A stretch of 24,941 nucleotides of DNA from Bog-473 sp035552395. GTDB taxonomy: Bacteria > Actinomycetota > Acidimicrobiia > Acidimicrobiales > RAAP-2. Positions within the stretch are counted from its first letter, which is position 1. Each line of letters starts with the position of its first letter. The DNA is taken from the NCBI GenBank assembly GCA_035552395.1, contig DASZLL010000080.1, forward strand, positions 1 to 24,941. Direction: 5' to 3'. The translations under genes and the position numbers were made by a program. Below, one piece after another: positions 21,773 through 24,941 of this stretch. Below the pieces are notes generated by a model. The model was not told the origin of the DNA. It saw only the letters and a list, made by a program, of their open reading frames with translations, and did no database searches.

Positions 21773-22732
21773 ATGGACGCGTCCGAACGCGAGCTCTTTG
21801 CGCACGCGATCCGCCGGGCCACGGAGGACCGCAGCGGGGTCGACCTCGACGAGGCCCTGGACGAGCTCGGCTGGGTCGCCGCGCTGGCGGAGGACCGCGC
21901 CGCCGCGGTCGCCATCCTCTTCGAGGCCCAAGGGGAAGCGAACGCCACGTCGTCGGCGCTCGACCAGGTGATATTTGCCGCGCTCGGGGTGCCGGGCCTC
22001 GACCCGGCGTCGGTCGTCCTCCCGCCACTCCGGAGCGTCCAGGCGCCGGGGCGATTCGACGGCGCGCGAGTTGTCATACAAGGCCTGGGCACCGACGCGT
22101 TGGCGCGCGGTGACACGGTGATCATCGTGGCCCGGGGCGACGCAGGTGACGAAATGCTCGTGGCGCCCGTGAGTGCGCTCAAGGTGGAGGAGATCTCCGG
22201 TCTCGACGCCGCCCTCGGGCTCGTCGCCGTTTCGGGTGAGCTCGAGCGGGCTTCCCCGCCGGCAGCGGCCCTCATCGACTGGGGCGCTGCGCTGGCTGCC
22301 GGGCAACTCGCCCTCGGCCACGAGCTCGTGGGAAACGGCCGGGCGATGCTCGAACTGGCCCGCCAGCACGCGCTCGAGCGGACCCAGTTCGGTCGGCCGA
22401 TCGCCGCGTTCCAGGCGGTGCGCCACCGCCTGGCCGAGAGCCTCGTCGCCCTCGAGGCGGCGGCCGCGTTGCTGAACGCAGCCTCCGACGACTCCTCCCC
22501 CGTCACGGCCGCCATGGCAAAGGCGCTGGCCGGGCGGTCGGCGCGCACGGTGGCCCGACACTGCCAGCAGGTCCTCGCCGGCATCGGCTTCACCACAGAG
22601 CACAGCCTCCACCGATTCGTTCGCCGGACCTACGTGCTCGACCAGCTGCTGGGTGCCGGCAGCGTGCTCACGCGCCACCTGGGTACGGAGGTCCTGGCCG
22701 CGGGGTCGCTGCCGGCGGCCTTCCCGCTCTAA
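21773..22732 (+). CDS. Acyl-CoA dehydrogenase-like second subunit
   Basis: A 319-residue protein, clearly shorter than a full acyl-CoA dehydrogenase (about 380). The C-terminal helical domain keeps the family phrase RTQFGRPIAAFQAVRHRLA (203-221), and a middle beta domain is recognisable (about 85-160). The N-terminal helical part is weak, and neither GFSEPGTGS nor a Y-E/G-G-x-S-EIQ motif is present, so FAD and catalytic contacts appear partly lost. Beside the full-length gene, this is the pattern of alpha2beta2 heterotetrameric FadE enzymes, in which one subunit lacks the base. ATG 21773 lacks a clear ribosome site and lies 25 bp after the previous stop. A degenerate, inactive paralogue is the alternative. 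Confidence 0.88.
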   Translation: MDASERELFAHAIRRATEDRSGVDLDEALDELGWVAALAEDRAAAVAILFEAQGEANATSSALDQVIFAALGVPGLDPASVVLPPLRSVQAPGRFDGARVVIQGLGTDALARGDTVIIVARGDAGDEMLVAPVSALKVEEISGLDAALGLVAVSGELERASPPAAALIDWGAALAAGQLALGHELVGNGRAMLELARQHALERTQFGRPIAAFQAVRHRLAESLVALEAAAALLNAASDDSSPVTAAMAKALAGRSARTVARHCQQVLAGIGFTTEHSLHRFVRRTYVLDQLLGAGSVLTRHLGTEVLAAGSLPAAFPL

Positions 22733-22782
22733 AAAACCGAGGACATTCATCCTGGTCAAGCACACCTTCGACCAGTCTCGGT
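22731..22782. terminator. Nested inverted repeats after the acyl-CoA dehydrogenase operon
   Basis: An outer ACCGAG (22736-22741) / CTCGGT (22777-22782) encloses an inner CTGGTC (22752-22757) / GACCAG (22770-22775). A run of six A starts at 22731, overlapping the TAA stop. Read on the minus strand the hairpin is followed by six T, the layout of an intrinsic terminator; on the plus strand it would be hairpin-only. It probably isolates the operon from the next genes. Otherwise 22733-22879 holds no gene. Confidence 0.45.
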
Positions 22783-22879
22783 GACTTCGCTCGAGCCTGG
22801 CGCGAAATGTCGATTTCGGCCTGCGCCGTTCGTGTAGGGGTGCGGCACCGACGCCGCCACGAAAGCAAGGGAGCCGAGA

Positions 22880-23482
22880 ATGAGCAAAATCGTCGTGATG
22901 AACCACGTGACCCTGGACGGCGTGATGCAGGGACCGGGTCGCGCCGACGAGGACACCCGGGACGGATTCCGGCACTCCGGTTGGGGCGAGCGCACCGCAT
23001 CGCCGCCCGATGGCGCGTTGCAAAAGGCGATGGGCGACTCGATGGTGGCCGGAGGCGGTCTCACCGGATGGCTCTTCGGACGGCGCACGTACTGTGACCT
23101 GCTCGACTACTGGAACCGGCAGCGCGACAGCCCCTTCGGACCGATGCTGAACGACACGCCCAAGTACGTCGCGTCGACCACGCTGACCGAACCGCTTCCG
23201 TGGCCCAACTCCACGTTGCTGCGCGGCGATGTGCCCGGCGCCGTCGCCACGCTCAAGACGCAATCCGAGGGCGTTCTCGCCGTGACGGGCAGTGGCGACC
23301 TCATCGGTTCGCTGGCGGCGGCCGACCTGATCGACGAGTTCTTGCTGATGATCCACCCGTTGGTGCTCGGGAGCGGGCGTCGGCTGTTCCCCGACGGGGT
23401 CGAGGTTGCGTTACGACTGGTCAACGGCACCACGAGCTCGACGGGCGTCGTGATCGCCACGTACGCGCCGACATGGGACTGA
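22880..23482 (+). CDS. Dihydrofolate reductase/RibD C-terminal-like family protein
   Basis: A 200-residue protein with the RibD C-terminal / DHFR-like fold: opening KIVVMNHVTLDGVMQGPG, LFGRRTYCDLLDYW in the middle, VTGSGDLIGSLAAADLIDE, and FLLMIHPLVLGSGRRLF near the end. Actinobacterial members are usually annotated dihydrofolate reductase family protein and are unlikely to be the housekeeping DHFR. NAD(P)H-dependent reductase activity on an unknown substrate is the best guess. GGGAGC lies about eight bases before the ATG. It is followed, 39 bp on, by a YCII protein, a pairing often seen in actinobacteria. It seems functionally unrelated to the catabolic operons on either side. Confidence 0.92.
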   Translation: MSKIVVMNHVTLDGVMQGPGRADEDTRDGFRHSGWGERTASPPDGALQKAMGDSMVAGGGLTGWLFGRRTYCDLLDYWNRQRDSPFGPMLNDTPKYVASTTLTEPLPWPNSTLLRGDVPGAVATLKTQSEGVLAVTGSGDLIGSLAAADLIDEFLLMIHPLVLGSGRRLFPDGVEVALRLVNGTTSSTGVVIATYAPTWD

Positions 23483-23521
23483 GGGGGCACGAGGCCCGCT
23501 TCCAAACAAGAGGAGCCCACC

Positions 23522-23875
23522 ATGAAGCAGTACCTGCTCAGCATCTACCAGCCCGACGGCGACCCGCCCCCGGCTGACGTCCTGGCGCAGATCGAGCTCG
23601 ATCTGCGCGCTCTCCGCGACGAACTCCTCGCCGCGGGCGCTTGGGTGTTCGCAGGCGGCCTCGCTCCGCCGAGCACGGCGAGGGTGGTGCACCCCCGCCG
23701 CGAGAAGACGCCGATGACCGACGGTCCCTATGTCGAGGCCAAGGAACACATTGGCGGGATCAATATCATCGAGGTGGCGAACGACGACGATGCGCTCGAG
23801 TGGGCCAGAAAGCTGGCTCGGGTGACGACGCTGCCGATCGAGGTGCGCCCGTTCCTGGGCGAGCCGGGGGACTGA
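23522..23875 (+). CDS. YCII-related (DGPF-domain) protein
   Basis: A 117-residue ferredoxin-like-fold protein of the YCII/DGPF type. It opens MKQYLLSIYQP, contains the hallmark TDGPYVEAKEHIGG (equivalent to the DGPF motif) and ends in a beta segment before the VRPF phrase. The ATG has AGGAG about eight bases upstream. Such proteins often lie next to an ECF sigma factor and are of unknown function; no sigma factor gene is present within this window. It is the last gene before a strong hairpin terminator, so it forms a two-gene unit with the DHFR-like gene. Confidence 0.92.
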   Translation: MKQYLLSIYQPDGDPPPADVLAQIELDLRALRDELLAAGAWVFAGGLAPPSTARVVHPRREKTPMTDGPYVEAKEHIGGINIIEVANDDDALEWARKLARVTTLPIEVRPFLGEPGD

Positions 23876-23882
23876 CGTCATC

Positions 23883-23910
23883 GGCCGCCGGCCCGTGGAG
23901 GCCGGCGGCC
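23883..23910 (+). terminator. Strong hairpin terminator after the YCII gene
   Basis: GGCCGCCGGCC (23883-23893) and GGCCGGCGGCC (23900-23910) form a perfect 11-bp stem with a 6-nt loop, 7 bp after the TGA. A T5 run occurs 14 bases further on (about 23924-23928), too far for a classic U-tract but inside a sharply AT-rich patch. Confidence 0.7.
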
Positions 23911-23937
23911 CATTCGATTATGCTTTTTACAGATTTT

Positions 23938-23943
23938 GATAAT
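23938..23943 (+). promoter_or_regulatory. Candidate -10 element for the aldehyde dehydrogenase gene
   Basis: GATAAT lies in an AT-rich patch (about 23913-23950) that contrasts with the GC-rich surroundings and is 45 bp upstream of the ATG. No good -35 hexamer is visible at the right distance, so the assignment is tentative. Confidence 0.4.
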
Positions 23944-23988
23944 TAGGTTTCCGCCTGGTGAGAGACCACGGGCAGAGAGGGGTGGGTG

Positions 23989-24941
23989 ATGACGGCAGCG
24001 ACCGGGCACGAAGTGAGGATGCTCGTCGACGGCGAGCTCATCGAGGCGGACGGCGGACGGACCTTCGACAACGTGAACCCGGCGACCGAGGAGGTGCTCG
24101 GGCCGGTGGCAGACGCCTCGGGGGCCGAGATGCAGCGCGCCATCGACGCGGCCCGCCGGGCCTTCGACGCCACCGACTGGTCGACCAACCGGGACCGGCG
24201 CAAGGAGTGCCTGGGCCAGCTCCAGGACGCGCTCGAATCCGCGCGCGAGGAGCTCCGAGAAGAGCTGATCCTCGAGGTCGGCTGCCCGCGCATGACGACC
24301 CACGCCAATCAGCTCGACATCCCGTTGGACGGCGCGCTCAAGTACCCCATCAAGCTGATCGACGAGTTCGCGTGGCGCACTGACCTGTCCGAGGTCGTCG
24401 ACCGCAGGGGAACCGCCAACACCCGGCAGGTCTGGAAGGAGCCCGTCGGCGTCGTGGGTGCCGTCGTGCCGTGGAACTTCCCGCTCGAGGTGACGCTGAA
24501 CAAGCTCGGCCAGGCACTCGCCACCGGCAACACGGTGGTGCTCAAGCCGGCGCCGGATACCCCGTGGAACGCCACGCGGCTGGGGCGGCTGGTCGCCGAG
24601 AAGACCGACTTCCCGCCGGGCGTCCTCAACGTCGTGACCTCCTCGGACCACCTGGTCGGCGAAGAGCTCACGCTGTCGCCCAAGGTCGACCTGATCTCGT
24701 TCACCGGTTCGACCGCCGTGGGCAAGCGCATCATGGAGAAGGGGGCGGCCACGCTCAAGCGCGTCTTCCTCGAACTCGGCGGCAAGTCCGCCACCATCGT
24801 GCTCGACGACGCCGACTTCGCCACCTCGGTGCCCTCGGGCATTGCGGTGTGCTTCCACGCCGGCCAGGGCTGCGCCATCCAGACCCGGATGCTCCTGCCG
24901 CGGTCGCGCTACGACGAGGGGGTCGAGATCCTCAAGGCCAC
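23989..24941 (+). CDS. NAD(P)-dependent aldehyde dehydrogenase (3' truncated)
   Basis: The first 317 codons of an aldehyde dehydrogenase that runs off the right edge; full-length members have about 480-500 residues. ATG 23989 has GAGAGGGG a few bases upstream. Visible motifs are PWNFPLEV (Rossmann and Asn contact), KPAPDTPW, FTGSTAVGK, general base Glu262 in LELGGKS and the nucleophile Cys295 in GQGCAIQTR. It would oxidise an aldehyde to the acid, or to a CoA-ready product, in the catabolic scheme. It is preceded by its own AT-rich promoter patch and separated from the YCII gene by a strong hairpin, so it begins a new transcription unit. Substrate not determinable. Confidence 0.95.
   Translation, partial: MTAATGHEVRMLVDGELIEADGGRTFDNVNPATEEVLGPVADASGAEMQRAIDAARRAFDATDWSTNRDRRKECLGQLQDALESAREELREELILEVGCPRMTTHANQLDIPLDGALKYPIKLIDEFAWRTDLSEVVDRRGTANTRQVWKEPVGVVGAVVPWNFPLEVTLNKLGQALATGNTVVLKPAPDTPWNATRLGRLVAEKTDFPPGVLNVVTSSDHLVGEELTLSPKVDLISFTGSTAVGKRIMEKGAATLKRVFLELGGKSATIVLDDADFATSVPSGIAVCFHAGQGCAIQTRMLLPRSRYDEGVEILKA

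Noticed and set aside
20350..22596. A minus-strand open frame of about 750 codons opposite the acyl-CoA dehydrogenase pair
   Set aside because: It is antisense to recognised genes, has no domain and no ribosome site, and its composition is shadow-like.
1..24941. CRISPR arrays, tRNA or rRNA genes, insertion sequences, phage attachment sites
   Set aside because: No regularly spaced repeats, cloverleaf-like sequences, transposase genes or flanking terminal repeats were seen anywhere in the window.

Overview
The window is a GC-rich bacterial chromosome segment that reads as actinobacterial. The signs are many GTG starts, densely packed operons with 1-14 bp gene overlaps, a P450 with a single-cluster ferredoxin, a probable F420-dependent LLM-class oxidoreductase, paired acyl-CoA dehydrogenases, TetR-family repressors and a fused LivH-LivM permease. 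A lipid-degrading or terpenoid-degrading actinobacterium (for example Acidimicrobiia or a relative) would fit. This is inferred from gene content and codon use; no rRNA or tRNA is present to test it.

Layout. (1) 1-1071: the 3' part of an ABC-type solute-binding protein. (2) 1120-3998, minus strand: a compact operon read as P450, SDR, TetR regulator, ferredoxin. (3) 4017-4258: a divergent control region with three palindromes. (4) 4259-12980, plus strand: a long transport operon. It has a lipid-anchored binding protein with a Thr-rich stalk, two tandem two-TM proteins (the second with a zinc-ribbon-like tail), a fused LivHM permease, LivG, LivF, a large surface protein with a C-terminal membrane anchor, a small secreted protein and a lipoprotein. 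(5) 12988-18174, minus strand: an operon read as SDR, TauD-type dioxygenase, amidohydrolase, carboxymuconolactone decarboxylase-like protein, 3-hydroxyisobutyrate dehydrogenase-like protein and a secreted protein of unknown function. (6) 18175-18289: a divergent promoter region with a perfect 12-bp palindrome. (7) 18290-19255: LLM oxidoreductase, plus strand, convergent with (8) a TetR regulator at 19262-19975. (9) 19976-20153: another divergent control region with a likely leaderless promoter. (10) 20154-22732: SnoaL-like protein plus two acyl-CoA dehydrogenase subunits. (11) 22880-23875: a RibD/DHFR-like protein and a YCII protein, followed by a strong hairpin. (12) 23989 to the right edge: an aldehyde dehydrogenase, cut by the window.

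Taken together this looks like a catabolic island. A Liv-type importer with an unusually rich set of extracytoplasmic partners could deliver a substrate. P450/ferredoxin, TauD and LLM enzymes could oxidise it, the SDRs, HIBADH-like protein and ALDH could handle alcohols and aldehydes, and the acyl-CoA dehydrogenase pair would act on CoA thioesters. The substrate cannot be read from the sequence. The most novel-looking part is the group of uncharacterised proteins around the importer: the two-TM pair at 5908-6740 and the surface proteins at 10300-12980. The amidohydrolase that lacks its HxH metal motif is the other main oddity.
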